A stretch of 64,000 nucleotides of DNA, taken from the NCBI GenBank assembly GCA_964574215.1, contig CAZNLR010000004.1:1-64000 (forward strand). The letters are read 5' to 3'. The stretch's first letter is position 1; each line of letters opens with the position of its first letter. A program made the position numbers and the translations under genes. Source of the stretch: GCA-2725625 sp964574215 (GTDB lineage: Bacteria > Pseudomonadota > Alphaproteobacteria > Rhodospirillales > UBA2165). The notes below the pieces were generated by a model that worked only from the letters and a program-made list of their open reading frames with translations, had not been told where the DNA came from and did not search any database. Shown one piece after another: positions 8,715 through 17,798 of this stretch.

Positions 8715-10051
8715 AAAACTGGCGCGAGGCCGCTCTGGTCTATTTGGACCGCCGCGTGCTGGCTATGTTGTTTCTGGGATTTTCCTCTGGCCTGCCCTTC
8801 GGTGTATTGGCGGAACCCTTGAGCGCCTGGCTGACGGCGGCAGGGGTGAGCAAAACCAATATCGGTCTGTTCGCCCTGGTGAGCCTGCCCTACGCCCTTA
8901 AATTTCTGTGGGCGCCCCTCATGGACCGGATGCCCCTGCCCGTGATTACGGGGTCTTTTGGTCGGCGACGGGGTTGGGCGCTGGTGACTCAGATCCTGTT
9001 GATCGCCGCCATCTGCCAAATGGGGCTAACCGATCCCGCCCATAGTTTGTGGTGGACCGCCGTATTCGCCCTGGCGGTCTCTTTTTCGTCCGCCAGTCAG
9101 GATATTGTCATTGATGCCTACCGGGTGGAAATTCTGGCAGACGACCAGTTGGCGGCGGGGGCGGCGCTGGCCACCAACGGCTGGCGCCTGGCGGCCTGGG
9201 GGGGTGCGGCCTTTGCGTTGATCCTGTCCGACCTGATGTCGTGGACAGCCGTGTTTTTTGCCTTGGGCGGCAGCGTTTGTGTCGGCATCCTCGCCATCCT
9301 GATGAACCCGGAACCGGTCCGGCCGGACAACCCCGAGGCGGCGGCGCTGGAGGCGCGGGCCGAAAAATTCCTGGAGCGGAATGGCCATTTGCCGGGCAAG
9401 CTGGCTCATGCGGGCGCCTGGATATACGGCGCCGTGGTCTGTCCCTTCGTTGAGTTTATGATGCGGCCCCATTGGCTGGTTATTCTGCTGTTTATTCTGC
9501 TCTACAAATTCGGCGATGCCGTGCTGACGGTGATGAAAATCCCGTTTTTTCTGGAGATCGGCTTCAGCAATACGGAAATCGGCGCCATCGCCAAACTGGT
9601 GGGATTTCCGCCCCTTCTTCTGGGTGGCCTGTTCGGCGGCATCCTGCTCGCCAAGATAGGCATCATGCGGGGGCTGCTGATCAGCGGCATATTCATGGCG
9701 GCCTCGAACCTGGTGTTCATCCTCCAGGCCTGGGCCGGACACAATGGGACCATGCTGGCGGTGACCGTGGCGGTGGAAAATTTCACCACCAGCATGGGTA
9801 CAGTGGCGTTCGTCGCTTACCTGTCCAGCCTGTGCAACATTGCTTACACCGCCACCCAATACGCCTTGTTGACGTCTTTTATGGCGTTTTCGAGAACGGT
9901 GATGACATCGGGTGCGGGCTGGGTGGCCGATCACGTGGACTGGGTGACGTTCTTTTTGCTGACCACCGTGGCGGCGTTACCGGGACTATTGTTACTTATG
10001 TGGATGATAAAACGTTATCCACCGCATCGGCGACCGCATCAACCGGGATAA
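8711..10051 (+). CDS. AmpG-like MFS permease
   Basis: 446 residues from GTG 8711, which overlaps the previous stop as GTGA. The frame is open upstream, but that part belongs to the glycosyltransferase gene. The protein is very hydrophobic, about 12 membrane segments. LGFSSGLPFGVLAEPLSAWL followed by ALKFLWAPLMD is the signature of the AmpG family, which imports anhydro-muropeptides for cell-wall recycling. Similar permeases in alphaproteobacteria often lack proof of that substrate. Its last 56 bases overlap the 3' end of the opposite-strand GT9 gene. Confidence 0.75.
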   Translation: MKNWREAALVYLDRRVLAMLFLGFSSGLPFGVLAEPLSAWLTAAGVSKTNIGLFALVSLPYALKFLWAPLMDRMPLPVITGSFGRRRGWALVTQILLIAAICQMGLTDPAHSLWWTAVFALAVSFSSASQDIVIDAYRVEILADDQLAAGAALATNGWRLAAWGGAAFALILSDLMSWTAVFFALGGSVCVGILAILMNPEPVRPDNPEAAALEARAEKFLERNGHLPGKLAHAGAWIYGAVVCPFVEFMMRPHWLVILLFILLYKFGDAVLTVMKIPFFLEIGFSNTEIGAIAKLVGFPPLLLGGLFGGILLAKIGIMRGLLISGIFMAASNLVFILQAWAGHNGTMLAVTVAVENFTTSMGTVAFVAYLSSLCNIAYTATQYALLTSFMAFSRTVMTSGAGWVADHVDWVTFFLLTTVAALPGLLLLMWMIKRYPPHRRPHQPG

Positions 10052-11006
10052 AATGCATTTCCCGTCCGCCATAGTCCTGGGCCTTGATAATGGTAAGGTC
10101 CCGGCACATGGGCGTAAATTTTTCCGGCACCGTACGGCCGAAGAGCGAGATCAATTTAACCCCGCCGACGGCGAACATATGGCCCGTGCCCGAATCATTG
10201 GAGACTGCCAGCGCCAGCTGTTTGGTCAGGGCAATGGTCAGATGGGGTGCATAGTCGTGGGCCTCGCCCAATCCACCGGTCTGTAACGGAAACAAGGCCT
10301 CGGGGACGGCCTCTTTGATCTCCGCCAGCCAGTCCAATTCCTGGGGTCCCAGGATAAAAACCGGCACCCGGCCCGCTTTTAACTGGCGGTGCGCCAGTTC
10401 AATAAATTTTTCCAGAGGCCAGCACTTGGGCAACCCGCCCGCCCCCGGTGACAGTCCCACATAAACCGGGCCGTCCGGCAGCGCTCGCTGCGCGATGGTC
10501 GTCAATGCCGGGTCCAGGTCCAGGTCCAGCCGCTCCGGTGTCGCGATTGTCTTGCCCGTCGCGATTTCCAGGAGATCGAGCAATTGCCGCTGCATGGATT
10601 TTGGAAAGGTATAGCCCCGGGGCGGCTTGCGGCTGGAGAGAATAAAATTGCCGAAGGGCGAGACAAATTTCTGGTGGTGAATACGGAACAAGATAAAGCT
10701 GGCCAGGGCCACCCGTTGGGTATCGATGATCAAATCGAAATGGCGGCCGCCCAAGGGGCGTCGCAGCAATTCCTTGGGGCTGAGTCCGATGTCCGCGCAC
10801 TCGATCACCTCGTCGATCAATCCCTTAACCACCGGTCCCATAAAGCTGGCGTAGACGCTGGTATCCTTACCGGCCAGCCAGGTAATGCGGGCGTCGGGAT
10901 AGGCATCCCGGAGACCCCGCACGAAGGGCAGCTTCAAAAGGCTGTCGCCCACCCGGTCCAAACCCACATAGACCAATACGGTTTTTGGTGAAAATTCTGT
11001 CGTCAA
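9996..11006 (-). CDS. Glycosyltransferase family 9 (third copy)
   Basis: 336 residues from TTG 11006, chosen because GGGAG lies 7 bases upstream and the GT9 fold starts there (KTVLVYVGLDRVGDSLLKLP). The frame stays open for another 170 codons, but these lie antisense to ald. YVGLSPGAGGLPKCWPLEKF and SNDSGTGHMFAVGGVKLISLFG are the GT9 donor-site motifs. The latter departs from the common DTGxxH with SGTGH. It lacks the C-terminal four-cysteine set of the other two copies. Likely role: heptosyl- or hexosyl-transfer in LPS core synthesis. Its 3' end overlaps the permease gene tail to tail. Confidence 0.8.
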   Translation of the reverse strand: MTTEFSPKTVLVYVGLDRVGDSLLKLPFVRGLRDAYPDARITWLAGKDTSVYASFMGPVVKGLIDEVIECADIGLSPKELLRRPLGGRHFDLIIDTQRVALASFILFRIHHQKFVSPFGNFILSSRKPPRGYTFPKSMQRQLLDLLEIATGKTIATPERLDLDLDPALTTIAQRALPDGPVYVGLSPGAGGLPKCWPLEKFIELAHRQLKAGRVPVFILGPQELDWLAEIKEAVPEALFPLQTGGLGEAHDYAPHLTIALTKQLALAVSNDSGTGHMFAVGGVKLISLFGRTVPEKFTPMCRDLTIIKAQDYGGREMHFIPVDAVADAVDNVLSST

Positions 11007-11084
11007 GATTTGGCTCCCATTCCACAACGGGGTAGCATAGGGCCGGGCGTATGCAAAGTTACTTAAATCAAACGGAGTCAAACC

Positions 11085-12210
11085 ATGCGTGTCGGCGTTC
11101 CCAAGGAAATCAAGGTTCACGAATATCGGGTCGGTCTGGTACCGGCCAGTGTCAGGGAGCTGATTCATCACGGCCATCAGGTGGTGATCGAAAAAACCGC
11201 CGGTGAAGGCGTCGGCTTCGACGATGCCGCGTACGTGGCTGCCGGGGCGGAAATATTGGAAACGGCGGCAGACGTTTTTGCCCAGGCCGATATGGTGGTT
11301 AAGGTCAAGGAACCCCAGCCGTCGGAAATTCCCATGCTCCGTGAGGGCCAGGTGCTGTTCACCTATCTTCATCTTGCGGCAGAGCCGGAACAGACCGAAG
11401 GACTGGTCAAATCGGGTTGTGTGGCCATCGCCTATGAAACCGTGACCGACCAGCGGGGCGGCCTGCCGCTGCTGGCGCCCATGAGCGAAGTGGCCGGGCG
11501 CATGTCCATCCAGGTGGGCGCTCATTGTTTGGAGAAAGAGCGGGGCGGCAAAGGTATATTGCTGGGCGGTGTGCCAGGTGTGCCCGTGGGCCGTGTGGTG
11601 ATCCTGGGCGGCGGCGTGGTGGGCACCAATGCCGCCCGCATGGCCATGGGATTGGAGGCCTCGGTCACGGTGATCGATAAATCCCTGCCAAGGCTATATG
11701 AGTTGGACATGCAGTTCGGGCCCACCCTCAACACCATTTTCGCCACCATGGAAGCCATTGAGACCTATGTTGTCAGTGCCGATCTGGTGATCGGCGCCGT
11801 GCTCATCCCCGGCGCCGCTGCACCGCGCCTGGTGACCAAGGAAATGATCAAGGCGATGGCGCGGGGTTCGGTGGTGGTGGATGTGGCCATCGATCAGGNN
11901 NNNNNNNNGCGGCTGTTTCGAGACCAGCCGCCCCACCACTCACGCCGACCCCACCTATATCGAAGACGGCGTCGTTCACTACTGTGTCACCAATATGCCG
12001 GGCGCGGTGGCGCGCACCTCGGCCCGGGCCCTTAACAACGCCACCCTGCCCTTTGTTCTGTCGCTCGCCAATCAGGGTCATGAAGAGGCGCTGAAAGCCG
12101 ATCTCCACCTCATGGCCGGATTAAACATCCACCGGGGCAACGTCACCTACCAGGCGGTGGCGGAGGATTTGAACTATGATTTTGTGCCGCCTGAACAGGC
12201 TATTGGATGA
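11085..12210 (+). CDS. ald: Alanine dehydrogenase (interrupted by a 10-N placeholder)
   Basis: NAD-dependent interconversion of L-alanine with pyruvate and ammonia. The start has MRVGVPKEIKVHEYRVGLVP. Catalytic K75 (VKVKEPQPSE), H96 (YLHLAAEP) and D270 (VDVAIDQ) fall at the same numbers as in the characterised Mycobacterium tuberculosis enzyme. VVILGGGVVGTNAARMA is the NAD loop. Ten Ns at 11899-11908 shift the frame. Removing them joins G to GC and gives DQGGCFETSRPTTHADPTY, the exact family sequence, and a 371-residue protein of normal length. The gene is therefore intact. The stop overlaps the next ATG (ATGA). Confidence 0.93.
11899..11908. other. Assembly gap (10 N) inside ald
   Basis: Ten Ns interrupt ald after GATCAGG and before GCGGCTGTTTCG. 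Deleting them restores the conserved family peptide DQGGCFE with nothing missing, so the real gap length appears to be zero. The N run is a fixed-length scaffold placeholder. Confidence 0.85.
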
Positions 12211-12731
12211 GTGGCATGGGAGAGCGGATGAATATCGTCGAGGGCGATATCACCACGCTGACGGTGGACGCCATCGTCAACGCCGCCAATGAATCCCTGT
12301 TGGGCGGCGGCGGTGTGGACGGGGCCATTCACCGGGCGGCCGGACCGGATTTGCTGGTGGAATGCCGTACGCTGAACGGTTGCCCCACGGGCCTGGCCAA
12401 AATCACCAGGGGCTACAATTTGCCCGCCAAGTTCGTCATCCATACGGTTGGGCCGATCTGGCATGGTGGCGGTCGGAATGAGGAAGAGCTGCTGGCCGGG
12501 TGTTATGAAAATTCTCTGGCGCTGGCATCGGAGAACAGTGCCGCCACCGTCGCCTTTCCCGCCATCAGCACCGGCGTTTACCGTTTTCCCATAGAACGTG
12601 CCGCCGAAATTGCCGTTGGAACGGTGGCCGACTATCTGGCTTCCCATACCGATATCGAAAAAGTTATTTTTTGCTGTTTCGGCGCCCAGTCCGTCGCCGC
12701 CCATGAAACGGCGTTGAGCCGTCTTTCCTAG
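12207..12731 (+). CDS. Macro-domain O-acetyl-ADP-ribose deacetylase
   Basis: 174 residues, a single macro domain of the YmdB/MacroD type, which hydrolyses O-acetyl-ADP-ribose and can remove mono-ADP-ribose from proteins. VDAIVNAANESLLGGGGVDG is the diagnostic ADP-ribose-binding segment with the catalytic Asn and Asp. FVIHTVGPIW and AFPAISTGVYRFPIERAA are the other conserved loops. ATG 12207 overlaps the ald stop (ATGA). In-frame ATGs at 12216 and 12231 are alternatives, and the domain proper starts near the last one. Co-transcription with ald is likely. It meets pit tail to tail, with a 4-base overlap. Confidence 0.9.
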   Translation: MSGMGERMNIVEGDITTLTVDAIVNAANESLLGGGGVDGAIHRAAGPDLLVECRTLNGCPTGLAKITRGYNLPAKFVIHTVGPIWHGGGRNEEELLAGCYENSLALASENSAATVAFPAISTGVYRFPIERAAEIAVGTVADYLASHTDIEKVIFCCFGAQSVAAHETALSRLS

Positions 12732-14224
12732 AAAAGCGCGTTCAATCCCAGGAAGATCAGGCCCGATAACAAGGCGGCGGCCGGTACGGTGATGACCCAG
12801 GCGGCGACAATGGTCAGCAGATGGCTGCGGCGCACCAGTTTTCTTTTTTGGGCCTTGCGCTTTTTTTTCCGCGCCCGTTCGGACATCTCTTCGGAAAGCT
12901 CACTGACCTGGGCGCCAGCGGGCAGGGCTTGAATGGCTTTTTTGTCCCGGTTGGTGATCATCTCCCGCAAAAATCCGACGCCGAAAACAGCGCCGACGGC
13001 AATGTGGGTGGAACTGACCGGCAGGCCCAGACCCGATGCGATGATCACGGTGATAGCCGCCGAAAGCGCGATGCAGAATGCCCGGACCCGGTTGAGCTTG
13101 GTGATCTTTTCGCCGACGATCTCGATCACCTTGGGCCCGTATAGCGCCAGGCCGACCGATATGCCGATGGCGCCCACAACCAGCACCCAGATTGGCAGGG
13201 TGACTTTTGCCTCGACGGTGCCGGCGCTGACGGCGGACACGATGGCGGCGAGCGGTCCCACCGCGTTGGCCACGTCGTTGGCCCCGTGGGCAAAGGATAA
13301 AAGCGCAGCGGCGCAGATCAGGGGAATGGTGAAGAGATCGCTCACGGATTTGCGCCGGTTCTCCATGGATTGGGAGGCTTTGGCGACAATCGGTTTGACG
13401 ATGCCGTAGGCGATGGCGAAAACGACGGCGCCGATCAAAAGTATGATGGCGATATCCGGTTTCCAAACCCGCTTCAGACCTTTCATCACCAGATAAATGG
13501 AAAAAGCCCCGGCCAATATGGCCACCAGGACCGGCACCCATTTTCTGGCGGCGGCGATCTTGTCTTCCTTGTAAAGAATATAATATTTGGCGAAGCCCAA
13601 AAATCCGGCGGCGATTATGCCGCCCAGCACCGGCGAGATGACCCAACTGGCCGCGATCTTCGCCATCACCGGCCAATTGACGGCGGCCACACCGGCGGCG
13701 GCCACGCCCGCGCCAAGGACGCCGCCCACCACCGCGTGGGTGGTCGAGACCGGCGCGCCCACATAGGTGGCCAGGTTGACCCAAACGGCGGCGGCCAAAA
13801 GCGCCGACATCATGGCCCAGATAAAGGTTTCCCGATCGGCTACCATATCGGCGTCGATAATTCCTTTGGAGATGGTTTTGACCACGTCGCCCCCGGCGAT
13901 GATGGCGCCTGCCGCCTCGAAGACGGCGGCGATGATCAGGGCGCCCACCAAGGTAATGGCTTTGGAGCCCACCGCGGGTCCGACATTGTTGGCAACATCG
14001 TTGGCGCCGATATTCAAGGCCATATAGCCGCCGATTATGGCTGCGGCAATCAGGATGGTGCCGCCTTCAATGCCTACCGATTGGAAAGATGCGTAGATCC
14101 AGACGCCGATAAGGAATAACAGGCCGAAGCCCAGGTTGACGTTGCGCCTGCCCACCCGGGCAGTCGCCTTTTCAAGCTGGGTGATTCGTTTAAGGTCTTT
14201 GTCGCCTTTGAATTTTAGGGCCAT
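12728..14224 (-). CDS. pit: PiT-family inorganic phosphate transporter
   Basis: 498 residues with about 10-12 membrane segments. Two inverted copies of the PHO4 signature are present: GANDVANNVGPAVGS in the N-terminal half and HGANDVANAVGPLAAI in the C-terminal half. Each is followed by a PVSTTHAVVG / PVSSTHIAVG motif. The family imports phosphate as a metal-phosphate complex driven by proton (or sodium) symport across the inner membrane. The N-terminal 20 residues and a lysine/arginine-rich loop near residue 450 are cytosolic extensions. A three-repeat Pho box lies about 93 bases upstream, suggesting PhoB control, which is less usual for low-affinity PiT systems. Confidence 0.93.
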   Translation of the reverse strand: MALKFKGDKDLKRITQLEKATARVGRRNVNLGFGLLFLIGVWIYASFQSVGIEGGTILIAAAIIGGYMALNIGANDVANNVGPAVGSKAITLVGALIIAAVFEAAGAIIAGGDVVKTISKGIIDADMVADRETFIWAMMSALLAAAVWVNLATYVGAPVSTTHAVVGGVLGAGVAAAGVAAVNWPVMAKIAASWVISPVLGGIIAAGFLGFAKYYILYKEDKIAAARKWVPVLVAILAGAFSIYLVMKGLKRVWKPDIAIILLIGAVVFAIAYGIVKPIVAKASQSMENRRKSVSDLFTIPLICAAALLSFAHGANDVANAVGPLAAIVSAVSAGTVEAKVTLPIWVLVVGAIGISVGLALYGPKVIEIVGEKITKLNRVRAFCIALSAAITVIIASGLGLPVSSTHIAVGAVFGVGFLREMITNRDKKAIQALPAGAQVSELSEEMSERARKKKRKAQKRKLVRRSHLLTIVAAWVITVPAAALLSGLIFLGLNALF

Positions 14225-14316
14225 AGAGTACGGTTCCGCGGCAGGATACTTGAGACGTTACGGCACGGCTAAATCTGCCCAATATGTGGCCATGCCGTTC
14301 GTTGGCGGCAAGTCTT

Positions 14317-14345
14317 ATTACAATTTTATTGCAGTTTTATGACAT
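14317..14345 (-). promoter_or_regulatory. Putative Pho box upstream of pit
   Basis: Read on the minus strand, the site has three heptamers, ATGTCAT, CTGCAAT and TTGTAAT, each separated by AAAA, giving an exact 11-base period. The PhoB consensus is CTGTCAT direct repeats with 4-base AT spacers at 11-base period. It lies about 93 bases upstream of the pit start codon, in the correct orientation. The match is by eye only. Confidence 0.55.
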
Positions 14346-14370
14346 TCAAATCGAAAAATGAATTCCGGCG

Positions 14371-14871
14371 TCAATTTCTCGAATTTATATGAATATTCTT
14401 GCCGCCGTTGGTCGACAAAATATCTCTCGCCGCGTTTTCCCGCTGTCTGGTTTCGGCGCGAACCCAAAGAATGACGCTACCCGCTTCCAGAGCCCGGGCG
14501 TAGTCGTCTGCATGGCGTTTGGCCAGGACTTCCGCCATGACCTCCTTGGCGGCGAGCCCGCTGACGGCGGCGCCGATGATCGCGCTAATGGCGCCGGCCA
14601 CGGGACCGCCCGCCAAAAATATGCCGCCGGAGACAGCCAGCGGACCAAGAACCTTATATTCACCCACCAACGCCGTCACCGCGTCCTTCCAGGCCGAATC
14701 GCTGTCTTCCACCATATCCAGCGAATCGTGGGAACTCAGAAGACTGATATCGGTTCGATCAAAACCGGCTGCCAGCAGACCATTAACGGCGCCGTCAAGA
14801 TGGGCCTTATCGGCAAAATGGCCGACAATTTCGGGCCTTTTGTCAAAATTTTCATCAGCGGCTTCAGTCAT
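14371..14871 (-). CDS. Hypothetical glycine-zipper protein
   Basis: 166 residues, not recognised with certainty. Residues 15-50 look like a small alpha/beta domain (HFADKAHLDGAVNGLLAAGFDR), as in YflT/DUF1269-type general stress proteins, where a helix-loop precedes a membrane segment. The middle (about 75-110, LAVSGGIFLAGGPVAGAISA and onward) is a Gly/Ala-rich stretch that could insert in a membrane. The C-terminus is charged. It is transcribed toward pit with 146 bases between and divergently from mutS. A stress-associated membrane protein is a guess, not a call. Confidence 0.6.
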   Translation of the reverse strand: MTEAADENFDKRPEIVGHFADKAHLDGAVNGLLAAGFDRTDISLLSSHDSLDMVEDSDSAWKDAVTALVGEYKVLGPLAVSGGIFLAGGPVAGAISAIIGAAVSGLAAKEVMAEVLAKRHADDYARALEAGSVILWVRAETRQRENAARDILSTNGGKNIHINSRN

Positions 14872-15038
14872 CTTTTAAATTCTCCAAATCTATTTGTAAC
14901 GGCAATCTTCGAATGAAAGCAGAAAATTTGCATTTGGTCATCCTGTTTCATGGCCTTTGGCCTATTCACTATGCTAAAGTCCGGCCGTTCCGGTCAGGCC
15001 CTGGATAACAAACCGATTTAACCAAAGAAATTCGAAAA

Positions 15039-17798
15039 TTGTCGAAACCAGCGAATCACCTGCCTGAAAATCAACCGGACGTTTCGGAGCCGCCGGTGAA
15101 AAAATCCCCCCAGGAGGACATCAAAGGGGTAACGCCCATGATGGCGCAATATCTGGCCATCAAAAGGGACAATCCCAATTGTCTTCTCTTTTACCGCATG
15201 GGCGATTTTTATGAGCTCTTTTTCGATGACGCCGTCGCTGCAGCGGCAGCGCTGGATATTACCCTCACCAAACGGGGAAAACATCTGGGCGACGACATTC
15301 CCATGTGTGGCGTGCCGGTGCACAGCCACGAAACCTATTTGTCCCGATTGATCAGAAAAGGTTTCAAGGTCGCCGTCTGCGAACAGACCGAGGATCCCGC
15401 GGAAGCCAAAAAAAGAGGCGCCAAATCCGTCGTCAACCGGGCCGTCGTCCGCACCATCACCGCAGGTACCCTGACCGAGGATACCTTGCTCGACGCCAAC
15501 CGGAACAATTATCTGGCGTCCGTGGCGGAAGCCCAGGGCGGCTTCGGTCTGGCGTGGCTGGATATGTCGACCGGCGAATTTCACCTGCAGCCGGTATATC
15601 AAGCGTCCCTGGCGGCCTCGTTGGCCCGGCTAGAACCCGGCGAGACGCTGATCTCCGACCGTTTGATGCAGCGGGATGATCTGGCCGACACCTTTGCTCC
15701 GTGGCGGGATAGCTTGACATCACTGCCCGCCAGCCGGTTCGATTCCCAGAACGGCGGCAAACGACTGACGGAAATTTTCCAGGTGGCCACCCTCGACGCC
15801 TACGGGCATTTCTCCCGTGCCGAACTGTCGGCAGGCGGGGCACTGGTGGACTATGTGGAGCTGACCCAGCAGGGCAAGCTGCCCCGGATCGCGCCTCCTT
15901 CACGCCTCGCCGAAGGGGAGGTCATGGAAATCGACGCCGCCACCAGGCGCAATCTGGAACTCATCCAGACCCTTGCCGGCGAACGCCGTGGCAGCCTGCT
16001 GTCGGTGATCGACCAGACCGTCACCGGGGCGGGCGGGCGTCTATTGGCGTCCCGGCTGTCCGCACCCCTGACCGATATCGGGGCCATCAATTACCGGCTG
16101 GACATGGTCGGGTATTTTGCCGCCGATCAATCTCTCAGGGCCACTCTCAGAGAATTATTAAAAAAGGCGCCCGATATCGAACGGGCCTTGTCCCGGCTTA
16201 CCCTGGGGCGAGGCGGGCCCCGGGACCTGGCGGGTATCCGGGACGGCCTGTCGCTGACCTCGGACATCCGCGATTTGTTCGCGCTCGACCAGTCGCCCCG
16301 GGGCATCAAAGACGCCGTCAGCGATTTCGGCGCCCATGGTGCGCTGGTCTTGAAGTTGACCGAAGCCCTGGCGGCGGAACTGCCCCTGTATGCGCGGGAC
16401 GGCGGGTTTATCGCCGAAGGATTTTCGCCGTCCTTCGACGAATTGAAAACCATGCGAGACGAAAGCCGCCGCCTGATCGCCGGCCTTCAGGAGAAATACG
16501 CCGCCGACACCAAGATTCAAAATCTCAAGATCAAGCACAACAATGTGCTGGGCTATTATATCGAGGTCTCGGCCAAGAACGCCGAATCCATGCCTGGGGG
16601 AATCAGTGGGGGAATCAGTGGCGGGATAGGGGGCGGAACCGAAAGTCCTTACATTCACCGCCAGACCATGAAAAACGCCGTCCGCTATTCGACGGTGGAA
16701 CTGGGCGAACTGGAAGGCAAGATCGCCAGCGCGGCCGACAAAGCCCTGGCCGTTGAACTGGAATTATTCGACGAACTGGCGGCCGAAATTATCGGCCAAG
16801 CGAATGCCATTGCCCTGGCCGCTGCCGCCCTGGCCGCCTTGGACGTGGCGGCAGGATATGGGGAACTGGCCGCCGATCAGAATTATTGCCGGCCCGAGAT
16901 GGATGACAGCCGGGATTTCGCCATTGTCGCCGGCCGCCATCCCGTGGTCGAGCAGGCCCTGGTCCGGGATCAGGCGGGCCCCTTCGTCGCCAACGACTGT
17001 TCGTTGGGAGAGATCGACGGCGACACCAGCCAGCTTTGGCTCCTGACCGGCCCCAACATGGCGGGCAAAAGCACTTTTTTGCGCCAGAACGCCTTGATCG
17101 CGGTGCTGGCCCAGATCGGCTCATTCGTGCCGGCGGAACAGGCGCGCCTTGGGGTCGTCGACCGGTTGTTTTCCCGGGTGGGGGCCGCCGACGATCTGGC
17201 ACGGGGGCGGTCCACCTTCATGGTGGAAATGGTGGAAACAGCGGCTATCCTGGCCCAAGCCACCGACCGATCATTTGTCATCCTGGACGAGATCGGCCGC
17301 GGCACCGCCACCTTCGACGGACTTTCCATCGCCTGGGCAGTGGTGGAACATCTGCATGAAATTAACCGCTCGCGGGCGCTGTTCGCCACCCATTATCACG
17401 AGCTGACCAATCTGGCCGCCAAGCTGGCGGGCCTTACCTGTCACACCATGCGGGTCAAGGAATGGAAGGGCGACGTGGTGTTTCTCCATGAGGTCACGTC
17501 GGGCGCCGCCGACCGCTCCTACGGCATCCATGTGGGCAAGCTGGCGGGCCTGCCCGACGCCGTGGTGGCCCGGGCCGAGGACGTTTTGGCGGCCCTGGAA
17601 GAGGAAAACCAGGCCGGCGCCGTTACCCGCCTGGCCGACGATCTGCCCCTGTTTGCCGCCGGGGTGAAACCCAAATCCGCCGCCCCCGACGCGCCCACGC
17701 CGCTGGAAGCCGAGCTGGACAATGTTTTGCCCGATGAGCTCAGCCCCAAAGAAGCGTTGGAGCTGATCTACAGATTGAAAGCGTTACGGTCGGAATAG
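15039..17798 (+). CDS. mutS: DNA mismatch repair ATPase MutS
   Basis: About 919 residues from TTG 15039. GTG 15096, with GGAG 6 bases upstream, is an attractive alternative and puts the mismatch-stacking GDFYELF motif at F38/E40, close to E. coli F36/E38. The protein recognises mismatches as a clamp dimer and recruits MutL. Walker A GPNMAGKST is near residue 671, Walker B VILDEIGRGT near 748, then ATHYHEL and the C-terminal dimer helices. A glycine-rich insertion (PGGISGGISGGIGGG, about 519-533) replaces a short loop in the lever/clamp region. The gene overlaps the convergent isochorismatase gene by 15 bases. Confidence 0.95.
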   Translation: MSKPANHLPENQPDVSEPPVKKSPQEDIKGVTPMMAQYLAIKRDNPNCLLFYRMGDFYELFFDDAVAAAAALDITLTKRGKHLGDDIPMCGVPVHSHETYLSRLIRKGFKVAVCEQTEDPAEAKKRGAKSVVNRAVVRTITAGTLTEDTLLDANRNNYLASVAEAQGGFGLAWLDMSTGEFHLQPVYQASLAASLARLEPGETLISDRLMQRDDLADTFAPWRDSLTSLPASRFDSQNGGKRLTEIFQVATLDAYGHFSRAELSAGGALVDYVELTQQGKLPRIAPPSRLAEGEVMEIDAATRRNLELIQTLAGERRGSLLSVIDQTVTGAGGRLLASRLSAPLTDIGAINYRLDMVGYFAADQSLRATLRELLKKAPDIERALSRLTLGRGGPRDLAGIRDGLSLTSDIRDLFALDQSPRGIKDAVSDFGAHGALVLKLTEALAAELPLYARDGGFIAEGFSPSFDELKTMRDESRRLIAGLQEKYAADTKIQNLKIKHNNVLGYYIEVSAKNAESMPGGISGGISGGIGGGTESPYIHRQTMKNAVRYSTVELGELEGKIASAADKALAVELELFDELAAEIIGQANAIALAAAALAALDVAAGYGELAADQNYCRPEMDDSRDFAIVAGRHPVVEQALVRDQAGPFVANDCSLGEIDGDTSQLWLLTGPNMAGKSTFLRQNALIAVLAQIGSFVPAEQARLGVVDRLFSRVGAADDLARGRSTFMVEMVETAAILAQATDRSFVILDEIGRGTATFDGLSIAWAVVEHLHEINRSRALFATHYHELTNLAAKLAGLTCHTMRVKEWKGDVVFLHEVTSGAADRSYGIHVGKLAGLPDAVVARAEDVLAALEEENQAGAVTRLADDLPLFAAGVKPKSAAPDAPTPLEAELDNVLPDELSPKEALELIYRLKALRSE

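Noticed and set aside
9026..9934. A 302-codon open frame on the minus strand
   Set aside because: It is antisense to the AmpG-like permease, has a low-complexity Gln/His/Arg-rich translation and no recognisable motif; it is a by-product of the GC-rich codon pattern.
11085..12210. ald as a frameshifted pseudogene
   Set aside because: The break coincides exactly with the N run, and removing it gives a complete, motif-perfect enzyme of normal length.
12900..13784. A 294-codon minus-strand frame inside pit
   Set aside because: It is in another frame of the clearly identified phosphate transporter and has an Arg/Gly-rich, motif-free translation.
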